Source of the DNA: Planoprotostelium fungivorum
Taxonomy: Eukaryota; Evosea; Variosea; Cavosteliida; Cavosteliaceae
Direction: 5' to 3'
DNA length: 64,000 nt
NCBI GenBank assembly: GCA_003024175.1
Contig: MDYQ01000040.1
Coordinates: 1 to 64,000, forward strand
Shown here: in pieces, positions 10,032-22,614 of the stretch
Layout: every line of letters starts with the position of its first letter
How positions within the stretch are numbered: position 1 is the stretch's first letter
Made by a program: the position numbers and the translations under genes
Notes under the pieces: model-generated
The model's database searches: none
Seen by the model: the letters and a program-made list of their open reading frames with translations, nothing else
What the model was told of the DNA's origin: nothing

Positions 10032-11177
10032 ATGATGAACATCATTAAGAAGCAGGGCTATACGAAATTGAGCCGCGTTCAAATATTCACTAGTAGTTGT
10101 GATGGAACAGCAAAGATATGGGGATTGGACGGGACCTGCACTACCACCCTTTTAGGACACTCTGGCTCTGTCTGGTCAGTGGTGAGGTTAAGCAACGGTC
10201 AGATAGCTACTACCAGTGAAGATAAGACGGTAAAGATCTGGAATCTGGATGGGACCTGCACTGCCACCCTCCCTGGACATGACGGTCCTGCCTCCAACGT
10301 GATCCAACTCAGCAACGGTCAGATAGCCTCTGGTAGCGAGAACTGCACAGTCAAGATCTGGAATCTGGACGGTACCTGCAGTGCTACCCTCTCTGGACAT
10401 ACAGACTGTGTGTTGGTGGTAACAGAGCTTCGAAATGGTCAGATAGCCACTGGCAGTCACGACAAGACAGTGAAGATCTGGAAACTGGACGGGACCTGCA
10501 CTGCCACCCTCTCTGGACGCAAGACCTCAGTGCGATCAGTGACAGAACTGAGCAACGGTCAAATAATTGCTCACGGTCGAGACAACATAGTGAATGTATG
10601 GAGATTGGATGGAACTTGCACTGCTGTCTTCCTTGGGCATACAGAATATGTACTTTCAGTGATAGAGCTGCGCAACGGTCAGATAGCCACCAGAAGTTGG
10701 GATAGTACCATGAAGATCTGGAATCTGGATGGGACCTGCACTGCTACCCTCTCTGGACATAATGGCCTTCCACGCTCAATGATAGAGCTTCGCAATGGTC
10801 AGATAGCCACTTCGAGTCAAGATCAGACGGTGAAGATCTGGAATCTGGATGGTACCTGCACTGCCACCTTCTCTGGACATAAGAACACTGTCATGTCAAT
10901 CATAGAGCTGAGCAACGGTCAAATAGCCTCTTACAGCGGAGACCTCACAGTCAAGATCTGGAATCTGGATGGTACCTGCACTGCTACCCTCTCTGGACAC
11001 ACTGCATATTTACAGTCAATGATAGAGCTGAGCAACGGTCAGCTGGGCACTAGCAGTATTGACAAGACCGCAAAGATATGGAGACTGGATGGGACCTGCA
11101 CTGCTACCCTCTTTGGACACACAGATATTGTGTTGTCAATAGTGGAGCTGGGTGATTGCTGTGGTGGAGATGTGTAG
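10032..11177 (+). CDS. WD40 repeat protein with highly uniform blades
   Basis: A single 381-residue frame made almost entirely of 40-residue WD repeats. Eight complete units run from about residue 38, each following a GH(T/S) start, a NGQIA core, an SxDxTVKIW strand and the linker LDGTCTATLSGH. Half a unit sits at each end. The first half unit (KIWGLDGTC) and the last (HTDIVLSIVELG) could close a propeller by Velcro pairing. The linker LDGTCTATL is nearly invariant, far more so than in typical WD40 proteins, so the array was homogenised or amplified recently. There is no catalytic or F-box/kinase domain, so it is presumably a protein-binding scaffold. There is no intron, and the gene lies in an AT-richer island. 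The start is the first of two adjacent ATGs; an upstream exon is possible. Confidence 0.8.
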   Translation: MMNIIKKQGYTKLSRVQIFTSSCDGTAKIWGLDGTCTTTLLGHSGSVWSVVRLSNGQIATTSEDKTVKIWNLDGTCTATLPGHDGPASNVIQLSNGQIASGSENCTVKIWNLDGTCSATLSGHTDCVLVVTELRNGQIATGSHDKTVKIWKLDGTCTATLSGRKTSVRSVTELSNGQIIAHGRDNIVNVWRLDGTCTAVFLGHTEYVLSVIELRNGQIATRSWDSTMKIWNLDGTCTATLSGHNGLPRSMIELRNGQIATSSQDQTVKIWNLDGTCTATFSGHKNTVMSIIELSNGQIASYSGDLTVKIWNLDGTCTATLSGHTAYLQSMIELSNGQLGTSSIDKTAKIWRLDGTCTATLFGHTDIVLSIVELGDCCGGDV

Positions 11178-12110
11178 CATCAAACTCAAGGCTTGTTCTG
11201 TGATAAAAGACGACTTAAATTCTTATGCCTATCTCAACTTGGATTGGAAAAAATGAGACATCATTGATTAATGGATGATGATGTTCATGGAAGTTTTTCT
11301 TATCACTGTCCTCTCTGGAAACACCATTGACCAATAATGGTTGTACCTGGCAACAGTAAAAAATGACAAGGATATCCACCAAATTGTATCTGTTGCATAT
11401 GAGTGAGATGATCTTCTCTCAATGACTCACAATGTAAGAGAGCTCTCAGTATCTAAGAGGACAATGTCAGATGTGGGGGCGTGTGTGGCGTTACCAAGGT
11501 AGAGCGTTCAATTATCCCAACAATCATGTCCAACGTAGACCCAGACAAGGAGAGTGCGAGATGTAGTATTATTGTAAAGATCATCAGCAAAGATGCTGAT
11601 TCAAGGGAGAGAAGCGCGCCACGTCTGAGTGAGCCATATCACAGGGATGACCTCAGCTCTGTGTGTCTTTTGAAATAATCTCTGATAGAACGCCAGCTTG
11701 GTAAAAAGGTAAAACGGTTGATGAAAAAGTGAAATACACATAAATCGATCTGCACCGCCAAAAACCGTTTAAAAAAGTAGATCTGTGTCGATCTGGATTT
11801 ACTTAATGGACAATCTCCTTGCTGATCAATGTGCTAGCAGGGTGATTGAGTTCCTTACAGATCACCTGACGCTCTCCAATGGTAGCTCGTTGGCATTGAA
11901 AAAGAAGTACTCTCCTGTGACAGTCTATCGATGTGGTGGATTCTTCCAACTGGCTATGGCTGGAATATCTAACAGCTGTTTGAGCTGAATCAGAGATGCC
12001 ATCTGTGGATGGATGCCGTTGATGCCGTTCTGCCTTCAGCCAATTTGACCTGTATCGAGAGTCACCAAGGTGTTGAATGTTATCCTGTATGATGGGACGT
12101 AGCGAAGGAG
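11178..12110. other. no gene assigned
   Basis: Contains two short plus-strand frames (11481-11678, 65 codons; 11785-11988, 67 codons) with protein-like composition but no family I recognise. They could be exons of a decayed gene; I could not join them. Confidence 0.35.
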
Positions 12111-12111
12111 C

Positions 12112-12208
12112 TCAACTTTTTTGGGCCAACTTAAAAAAGTAGTGAGGAGAGGGTGACTTTTTTGGGCCAACTTAAAAAAGTAGTGAGGAGAGGGTGACTT
12201 TTTTGGGC
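12112..12208. repeat. 41-bp tandem repeat, 2.3 copies
   Basis: The unit starts ACTTTTTTGGGCCAACTT and continues AAAAAAGTAGTGAGGAGAGGGTG. It occurs at about 12113 and 12154, with a partial third at 12195. Within the unit ACTTTTTT and AAAAAAGT are inverted and could form an 8-bp stem around GGGCCAACTT. Related AAAAAAGTAG sequence occurs near 11,770. Confidence 0.7.
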
Positions 12209-12736
12209 GCACCCATGAAAACAATAGAAGAAATGATCTCACCATCTCCTCCTGATCGATGCTGGCTACTTCCAGAATGGACAGTCACTTGAGCATTTGG
12301 TCTCGGTGGCATCCTTGGTACCCTAGCGATGTCTACTTGGGGGCCCAACACGCTGGCTGACAGCTCCACCTTGTCTCCCTTTAAGTACACTATTACTTGT
12401 GAAGACAACACGTTCAAATCGAAGCCTTCCCGTGGTGTAATAAGAGTGCTCCCTCCATCCCACAAACGAAGCAGCCTCCTTCCACACAATCGCACATCTG
12501 AGGGCTGATAAAAATCAGAAAGAGCAGAAGATAGATAAGCGTAATGTTCACCCCTTTATCTTGTTCACAAAACCCTCTCTTTTCAAACTCCATCCGACAA
12601 TATCAGTCCTTATCTTCTGTCCAGCTTCAGCACAACTATGGCAGTAGAAATGCTTTCCTCTTGTTGTCCAGAAGTTGTAAATTATCGAATCACACCTGCG
12701 ACCATTCACTATCCTATTCTCGTGCGAAAAAACGGT

Positions 12737-15700
12737 TCACTTGGTACATCTCTGATTGGGTTTAGGTCTCTCTTTGGGAAGTCTCTCAAATGCGGCGTCA
12801 TCTGGAAGCCATTGTTTCAAGAGATTCCACCCCCTCTCAACACATCTTTGATTCTCTATCGTAACTCGATTCCTATGGAGGAAATAAAACATGAAATCAA
12901 AGAGCCCGGCTCTGATGAATGGAATATCTCCACTATCTAGTCAACCATCAAATCGAAAGAAACGACATCGCCTCTCACCTAGTTGGATCGTTGACAGGGA
13001 TTCCACGGGGACCATACGTCTGCTCACATTCACTCCTCTAGCCTCTTTCATCGATCGGCCTGCCATGGGAGGGATCAAGACTGCACTTCCACTCTTCTGA
13101 GAGAAACACCAGAACGGAATGTGATTCTCTCGCAGAAAGTTGACATCCACGTAGACCTTGTTTCCGCCATCCTCGTTGTTCCGCTCCGTGAATGCCTTGA
13201 CGACTTGATGCCAATCCGCACTTGTGACAATCCATTCGTTCTCTTCCGATGCTCCACGAGGAGAGAAGAATGTACACATTGTGGTGAACACTTGACTCTC
13301 ATATTCCACCCCTCCATCAGACCTATCTCTCATTCAACATGGAAAGAGAAGATGAAATACACACAAGTGGTATTCGTCAGGATCGATCCACAGCATGGCA
13401 TCTTCCACAGAGTTGTACTGCAAGAACTCTGGCATGACAGAATCCACATGTAATTGTATCTCGTGATATTGTATACGTTCTTGGCTCTCAGATGGCATCT
13501 TGACACAGATATCCTCTGGTAGATCGTTTATACCTGCACGATCGATTCATTCTCTCGTCTCAATACATCCATACCCTCGATGATGGTGGGTATTCCCTTG
13601 GTGATAACTTGGTTCCATAATATCGTTCGATCGATGTCCTTAACGTGTATGATCTGTGGATTCTCTTTTCAAATGTAAGATGGTGATACCTCCCGACTTG
13701 TAATCGATTGATTTCACCTAAACGTGTGGAATTGGAGATGGCCTGGAGTGGTATCCAAAAATTGTTACAAAAGGCAATCCTCCAGGTTTCTCGTTTCTCT
13801 CCTTCCACACCGAAAATCTGAGGTGTGTGAAAGACGTAACAGAATGATCGATCTGTCACCTGAATATGCAATTTGCCCAGTGCATCCAAGCAGTACAGAT
13901 GGATGGCAACACCATAAGTAGAACACGCGCGGATCACTTCATCAGTACTCGGCCCCTTATAGACATCCTTCTTCTACGTCAATACATATCTCCATCAGTC
14001 ACATGCTCTTCACTAACAGTATGACGATTGGATGCGCCACTGTAAAGATCTTCCCTTGTGCGATAGCCATTTGAGATATTCAAATCTTCATCCATCACGG
14101 CCTTTGCTCTCTCTAATAATCTCAGGGCGACACAAGAGGCCTCATATTCGTCATCTGGAAAGATGAATAGTTTCGCCTCTTCTAATTTGTTCAACAATTC
14201 TATGATGTTCTCCTTCTCCTTTCCGTTCTTGGTCTCATCGTAGAACGATATGACCTCTGAACGAGATCAGAAGATCGCATCATGTTGTGGATCGTCTTCA
14301 CCCTTGGGTATGATCTTAACGACTTTGTCCTCATCTGGCCTTCTCTGTTTCAGTTCCGATGTGGAAGACGAGATAGTGGAAGTGTCAACGACGGCAGCAT
14401 CTTCCTTGTCAGGTCGAATGATTTCATCTTCTGATGAGCCTGCATCATTTGGCTCTGGGTCATTCTTCTTGGATCTCTTCGATTTCTTTTGAGTTGGCTC
14501 AGCTCCTTTCTTCTTTGAGGACCTTTGACTCAATCGACTGCTGTAATCTTGTTCCTCCTCCCTGCTCCTCTTGTTTGATGTACAGACTGATAATCGATCA
14601 GATCTGTAGTCTCCTTCTTCTGAGATGGCCTGATGAGTGTTGGGCTGGGCTTTGCCCTTCCTGGCTGTTGTCCCCTTCTGGTCTCTCCCCTGTGCATCTC
14701 CCATCTGCTCTTTCTCTCTACCCTCTTCCTCTCCTGCTTTCTCTTTCCTCCCTTCATTCTGATGGTTGAGATGGGCAGAGGAGTGGACGTTCTGTGCCGT
14801 AGCACCCATCTCAGGTTCTGTTGGAAGAGGTTCTTCTGATATCGAGGAGCTAGGCTACAATTCGTCAAATGGAGAATATCTTTCTATCTATCAGATCTTA
14901 CCCTCACAGGGACTTGATTCATATTCGTGACATTTCCTTCCGTTTCCAACTCGATTGAGCAATCATGGAGTCCTTCAATGTTACTCGAGTTCATCACATC
15001 TTTGTAGCTGTGAAAGATGGAAGAGTAGACTGACTGTCTTATCTTGGGTTTCATGAAGCCAGCTCTCTCAAATAGATCGTCATAGTCCTTCACATCCTCT
15101 CCCTCTGAGTGAACGTTCAACAGAAACTGCATCTTCTCTTGATCAATACCAATGGGAGGAGAAGAACGAGTCCGTCCGTAACCTTTGTAACACTGGATGA
15201 TCTCATATCGATAGAACAGCCTTTCCTCTGTCATTCAGATGGATTCTTGTACATCACACCCACCTGAGATTCTTATCGGTCATCCGATCGATTCTGATCA
15301 TGTTGCTCTCTCTGTGTTGTATCACCCATCGATAAAGCCCAGCACGATAGAAATGAACGGTAACCATCTTTCGATTGTGATTTGTGGCTCCCTCAAGTGA
15401 CATGAGAATGATTCAATTCATCATAGAACCTCACCTCAATTTGCTCGTAGAAGCACTTCATGTCGAAAGTGGGCACAGCAGATAGCTTGACATACATCAG
15501 AATGTATCCCAGATACTGTTCCGCCAACTTCAGCTTTGATATCTTGTTGTTGCGGTTCGTCTCTTTGATGACCTCCTCTGTCTGATTGAGATATTGCACC
15601 ATATCGTCACAGCTCAGATGCATGATGATTTTGTTCCTCAACATCTTGTGGGATGGGTCGTTTGGGTACAATTCCGACCCTGTATAGAGGTCATCGGCTA

Positions 15701-17856
15701 TCGAAGAGAGAAAGTACGAAGCACACCAATATCATTTCCGTATGACTTCATCCTCTGAGCCTCTTCTCTCAATACAGATAGAACAGTCATTTCTTTCAGC
15801 TCATCACCCTGATCTTGCCTCTTGGTCGTTTGATCGGCTGGAGGTGGAGATTCAGATGGTTCCTCTCTCATCTGTATGGATCATCAGATATCGTGTCGTC
15901 TCTGAACCTTGTTGGAAACCTTGTGAGAATCCTTCATTCCGGGTGGCTTGTCCGCACATTGACATTCTAACAACTTTTCCCTCAAGATGTCTTGAATCTG
16001 ATCTTATATCAGATATCGTCTCATCTCTTCACTGGAACATCATCTGGCTCACCCGCACAAGGGATCCCCTCCGGTAATTCTCTATTTCGAATTTTGGTCT
16101 GTTCTTCTTCCACTCGCTCCTGAATACTTTGACGTCACAGCCGCTCTTCAGCCACTGCTCGAAGAAGTAGATCACACAGGGACCACAATTCTTCCCATCA
16201 TCCTTCTTCTGCATCCGTCGATTATCTGTGAGGATAGCTTTGTATCTTCTGAACTGATTTGAAGGTCAGAGAAGACAAAACACACGTACACGGATGACTC
16301 ACACCAGGTATGTGTCTGCGTATCCATTCTTTGACTTCGTTGGGTGGTGCTCCACGTTCTCCTTGAGGATCAAAGAAGAAGGCTGTCTTCTCCGCATTGA
16401 CGATGATCAACATCCAGTGGCCGATCGAGTCCTTCTTCCCGGGTATATTCACCAGCATGACGAGGAAAGATATCTTGCCCTCTGACAGTGCGACGATTGC
16501 TTCATGATAGGTCAGTCATCATCACACACGATCACAACGAGTCACCTGACTCGATCGATGGACAAGGACTTCTCCGATAATCTGTATCTACGATGTAGAT
16601 GTCCCTTCTGTCCCCGAGAATAAGACGCAACAAAATGAGCAGAACGTCTGCATCGTAAAGAGCGTTGGGGTTGTCTGCGAATTTCTTGACCGTCTTCATT
16701 TGTTCATTCAGATAAGTCTCTTTTCTCGCGTCAGAGAAGAGGGACGTGAGAGACTGACCTGACTTCCACGGATCTGGCTTTGCTGCTGCAGTTGAGATAG
16801 TTTCTCTCGAGCTCGTCTCTTCTTTCTCTTGTACATCATCTGCGATAGTCTCCTCTTCGTCCTCTACTTTCTCCATGTCTCCTTCTCCTCTGCCCATTTC
16901 CACATTCGTATCTTCTCTTTCAGTTGGAACTACAACCTGTGCCATCTCCCATATCAGTCTCTTATCCATCTATCAAAGTCTCATTCATCTTCCTCATCCA
17001 ATTTCTCTCACCCTCGCCATCATCTCTTTTCGTTTCATTTTGATGTCACCCTTGGACGTCTCTTGATAGATGGCATCCATTACTTTACGAATTCCTCCGA
17101 CTTGTGACATATCGCCACTCTTCTCCATCAACAACTCCATGAACCATAGTATATATATTCCACATGATGTTCCGTCCTGCTGTGGTCTCTTCCTTGAAGC
17201 AAATGGGTCCTTGATATTCTGCCCAGACACGATGTCAGTACGAAGGAGGAAACACGTCTGCTTCTTTCGAAATAGATGACTCACCTTCTTCTCGATACCA
17301 GCACTTTTCATATTCTTGAGCATCATCTCGAATAGTCTTCTTGACAACTCTCTCTCCGTTCCATAAGTCCTCTTGTCCAATGGGTTTTCGTTGTAAGAAT
17401 CTAACAGGTACATGCTGTTTCGATCTCCTCTCATCGACACGAGTAATGCCCAATGATTACCAGTACACCAAGGTATCATCAAAAGACATCGCTCTTGTTT
17501 TTCGTCATTGATTTCCTGGAGCCATTTCCTGCGCAAGTCACACATCCATTTCTTTTCCACTCTACTCACTTGATCGCTCCAGTATCTTCCTCAATGTTCC
17601 CTTTGGGATTACTAAGTAGAACAGAAGAGGTGATCTCTGCCACCCTAAGTGGTTTACGTTCGTGTTGAATTGCTGCCACACCCAAATTCACCAAAAAATC
17701 GCTCAGCCATTCAGTCTCGTCTTCCTTGGCCTTCTCCAATTCTTCTTGTAGTTTCAAGATTCTATTCCTCCCTTCAACCAGGGAAGGATCCATCTCAGAG
17801 AAATGAGTTGTGTCTGATGTGGCCTTCTTGCCGCTACTACAATAGCGATTAAGGCC
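12737..17856 (-). CDS. two Ulp1/SENP protease modules fused to a KDM6-like JmjC domain
   Basis: Exons join in frame across many 30-70 nt GT-AG introns into one protein of roughly 1,400 residues. Ulp1 module A (17.8-17.0 kb) starts at ETEWLSDFLVN and has the C48 catalytic set: His in GNHWALLVS, Asp in LLDSYNENP, Gln and Cys in QQDGTSCGIY. After an acidic linker, module B (16.6-16.0 kb) has His in IGHWMLIIV, Asp in FFFDPQGE and Cys in DDGKNCGPCVIYFF, but the oxyanion Gln position holds Lys. Next come uncharacterised segments and a basic Lys/Ser-rich, nuclear-looking stretch near 14.3-14.8 kb. The last part (13.65-12.74 kb) matches KDM6/UTX-type JmjC: ITKGIPTIIEG, MPEFLQYNS, NEWIVTSADWHQVVKAF, then IPFWCFSQKSGSAVLIPP. 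The usual iron-binding histidines look replaced. Likely a nuclear SUMO/chromatin regulator (inference). The module A junction near 17.6 kb fits either a 23- or a 68-nt intron. The 5' end is unresolved. Confidence 0.65.
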
Positions 17857-18680
17857 CTACAAAAGAAAAATGGTCAAGACAAATAAATCCGGCAGACATT
17901 TAACAGCCCTTCCTCCCTTTGGAAGACATCCATCAAACAGATACACATTCCTCTGTTATAAGGCATCTCCATTCTTCGACCGTTTGGCCGCCGATCTGCA
18001 ACTGGGCAACTATCCACCTGTCTTACTCTCACAGATGGAAAATCAGACGGTCATCAGCGTGAGTCTCCTCCGACAAAAATTGACTGACATCTTCCAGTCG
18101 AATGGTAGTACACCTCAGTTGACCTCAATCGTCGAGGCACGAGATCCTCCCAAACAACACAGAAGCTACGCCCGGAGCAGAATTCACAAGACACTCAGAG
18201 GTGATGGATCGAACAGGTCTTCCATCGTCTGATTCAATTAGGAACACATCAGGGAGCTTTTCGATCTCAGCACCTTTGAGCTGAAGCAGCGATGGATGGC
18301 CGCTGGAGTCTACACGTTTGGACGAGGGAGGCATGATCGTAACCTTCTCTCTATCGGCAAGGAGACAGTGAAGGCAGCGATAAAAAGGACACAAGATATG
18401 GAGAGGGTTGACTTGACCCGTGACGGTTTTAGGCCTCTCAACTTCCACGTGAGATGAGAAGGTGTAACACATCCACTGATACAAAATAGCTCAACGTTGA
18501 GAAGACCCAAAGGCATGCACAGAGAATCAGGGAGGATGTCGAATGCTTTAGAATGAGCCAAACATTCACGATAGAAAGATTTATGCAGAAGTATGGAAGA
18601 ATCGCCTCACACACGGTGTGATGAAGCACGGTACCTTCCCGTGTGGTGAGTAGTGCATCCCTCTCATCACTCATGTTCCA
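17857..18680. other. unresolved stretch; possible 5' exon of the Ulp1-JmjC gene
   Basis: A strong acceptor (TTTTTCTTTTGTAG on the minus strand) ends at 17857, so the Ulp1-JmjC gene should have an upstream exon. The best candidate is minus-strand 18170-18335, starting MPPSSKRVDSSG and ending at a CCGGGC|GTAGC donor. The joining intron would be unusually long, about 313 nt. On the plus strand a 120-codon frame (17870-18232) and a second open stretch at 18240-18457 also look coding-like. I cannot decide between the strands. Confidence 0.35.
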
Positions 18681-20390
<1,710 letters not shown>

Positions 20391-20410
20391 GTGTAGACCG
20401 CCATAATGAG

Positions 20411-21666
20411 ACAACATTTCATTACGGAAACATGAGCACCAGTACATTCTCTGTCAAGAGCCCGTTCTTGGGACACATCACTGATGTATTCCTTTCTGAT
20501 CTACGTAACGAAGAATATGGCTACAGTATAGGTACAATGTATCGTTTGATGATTGATGGGATGATGACACGATAGTAGGTGATTCACCTGCTGGCTGGCC
20601 TGTACAGAGTATCACTGTCATAGATGCTACTAATAATCAAGTGTATACATTTGGAATTTACCAGAATGACCTTGACTTGGATAAATGGAACTGCCGTACA
20701 GCAGTAGGGTGCATCAGTGATGGGAAATCACTGTCTCAATGCGGACCAGACGATCAAGGCAAACTGATATGCAAGCTATCACAGACGGTCATTCCTAATC
20801 ATGTGAAGGTGAAAGAAAATGAAACGAGTCGAGCCGGTGATGATTGATCTGACGATATCAAAGGTGTCAGTAGATTGGAGGAATGTACCTCAGTTAGGAG
20901 GGTTGAAAGATATGAGATTGGAATTGTTAGGGACCAGGGGAACATCAATTGCTTATGTCTCCAACTATCTGTGTCACGACTATCTATGTAGTGATGATGC
21001 AAATGGGATGACAGTGCATTGGGTCAAGGCTGAAATAGGGTCTCTATTGGTGAGTTGATTAGCTGAATAGATCTGAAATGATGATAGAGCGTGAGAATGG
21101 CACCTTCCAGACCTTATCCTGTCAAGCCTGATGTTGCACAAAAAGCGGTTGGGAAATATTGTACCGGGAGACCGATCTCAGGATATTCATCTTTGCAAAG
21201 TTTGAACGGAGTATAAGTATATCCATCAAATAACATCACATTACGCAACAACTTCTACTTGGGATTCGAAATTCTGGATCTATCCAACACATACATGCAG
21301 AGTGATCGTTCCTATTCTGGAAACAATGCAGTCTATCTTGCAGTACAACAACAATAGGTCATCATTGAGATCAGGAACCATCATCAGCGATAAGCACGTC
21401 ACAAATAGTTCCTGTGAGAATTGCAAAAGTAGTGATTTTTTGATTTGTTGATATCCAACAGATCGACTTCAAGTAGTGGTAATATTGTACACACCAATTC
21501 TCAACCCTGGGGAACAGATGGCAACAGAGGTACAAATACCTATCGTGTAACCCGACATTTCCCTGTGGCAACATTAGTCAGTCCAGATGCATACAAAGCT
21601 CTACAGGGAGCTTGCAAGAGTGCGCCAAATTACTCTTTCTCAATTCAACCACCAATGGGTGCATGA
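20411..21666 (+). CDS. AT-rich multi-exon gene, probable extracellular protein, unknown family
   Basis: Several plus-strand stretches read like exons of one secreted-type protein: one near 20.43-20.55 kb; a segment with WPVQSITVIDA and YTFGIYQNDLDLDKWNC followed by cysteines (20.59-20.83 kb); one with WRNVPQLGGLKDMRLELLG and a NYLCHDYLC stretch (20.83-21.06 kb); and one ending YKALQGACKSAPNYSFSI (21.45-21.67 kb). Spaced cysteines and the absence of membrane segments suggest an extracellular protein, but I could not place a start or signal peptide, and exon joins are unresolved. It begins right where the TBCD homology breaks off and is much more AT-rich than its neighbours. Family unknown. Confidence 0.4.
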
Positions 21667-21909
21667 TCTGTCAATAAATGTGTCCTGTCTTGATTTATCA
21701 TTCATCTCTATGCATTGCGCGATTGACTCTCTCGTTAGTGGCATTCTAACTGACGGATGTATCATCACCTTCTGCCATAGATCTAACTTCCTCTGTCTTC
21801 ACTGGAAGAAGGAATTGAGAGGGGCGAAGGTGGATCTGCCGTACCAAGCTGTATCTATGGCTGAGAATAATCCGGTCATCACGAAGATGGTCGCGATTGC
21901 GTTCAACAT

Positions 21910-21975
21910 CAAGTTCCTAAAATGGTAATGACATGACCACACCCTTTAATCGTTTTCAACAATCGTCCCAGTCTG
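21910..21975. repeat. dispersed repeat R2, copy 2
   Basis: Same orientation as 9577-9643 with the core ACATGACCACACCCTTTAAT and the t-rich TTTTCAACAATC tract. Confidence 0.65.
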
Positions 21976-22032
21976 CAAACTCTGTCAGCTGTTCAGGTGT
22001 TCAGGTTTGTTCTCAGGTTTCTTTGTTTTCTT

Positions 22033-22210
22033 TGAAGTCAGTTATTTTGACTGAATATTGCGATTTCTTGGTCCGCGATAAAGTGACGTTGTGGCTGTGA
22101 AAGTCACAACTTGAAAAACAACCGAGAAAAAAAAACGGTGTGATGTCCGAGTTCTCTCGGAGAAGTTGAACAAGAAGGAACGAACATCGTCGTGGTGACC
22201 GACTAGTGAG
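22033..22210. repeat. dispersed repeat R1, copy 2
   Basis: Shares both ends with 7932-8085; the middle is different, and here contains a run of nine A. Confidence 0.6.
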
Positions 22211-22614
22211 AAGACGAAGTCCAAAGACCACGAAGGGTAAACCGAATGCAAGTACCGATGTTGGAGAAAAGTGAAACGACAGATACGTTGGGCCTTCGAC
22301 ATCGAGCCTCATTCTCCTCGCTCAGAGACTCAACGTGCCCATCGCAGGTTCCGGTCAATTGGACGGAGGTGGGAGATGATCTGATGATGAGATGACGAAG
22401 AGATCCTGATGTGATGATCGTGATGGGAAGATCGTGTTGTGATGATGAGATGATCGTTATGATGATGATCGTTATGATGATGATCGTCATGATGATGAGA
22501 TGGAGAATGATGAGGTGACAGATTCCCGGAAGCAAAGAGAAGCCCACGGGTCAGGCGTGAAGGTCATCAGGCGATCCTTATTCACACGACACCAGAGATA
22601 GATGTCAACAGACT

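Larger units (their letters stand above)
21667..22614. other. intergenic repeats and low-complexity sequence
   Basis: Holds repeat R2 copy 2 (21910-21975), repeat R1 copy 2 (22033-22210), a GATGAT-rich low-complexity tract (22370-22510) and a short copy of the P450 3' end (near 22540). No gene recognised; a 113-codon plus frame at 21587-21928 has no known match. Confidence 0.5.

Noticed and set aside
14267-14269. In-frame TGA between two long same-frame stretches, considered as a second selenocysteine codon
   Set aside because: A 45-nt GT-AG intron (donor GTGAAG, acceptor GTTCAG) removes it in phase, and no redox motif or SECIS is nearby.
14434-14839. Overlapping plus-strand hydrophobic frames
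   Set aside because: Antisense shadows of the Lys/Glu/Ser-rich region of the Ulp1-JmjC protein.
12737-17856. Polinton or other large protease-bearing element suggested by the Ulp1-like cysteine proteases
   Set aside because: No polymerase, integrase, packaging or capsid-type gene and no terminal repeats are visible; the gene is intron-rich and joined to a JmjC domain.
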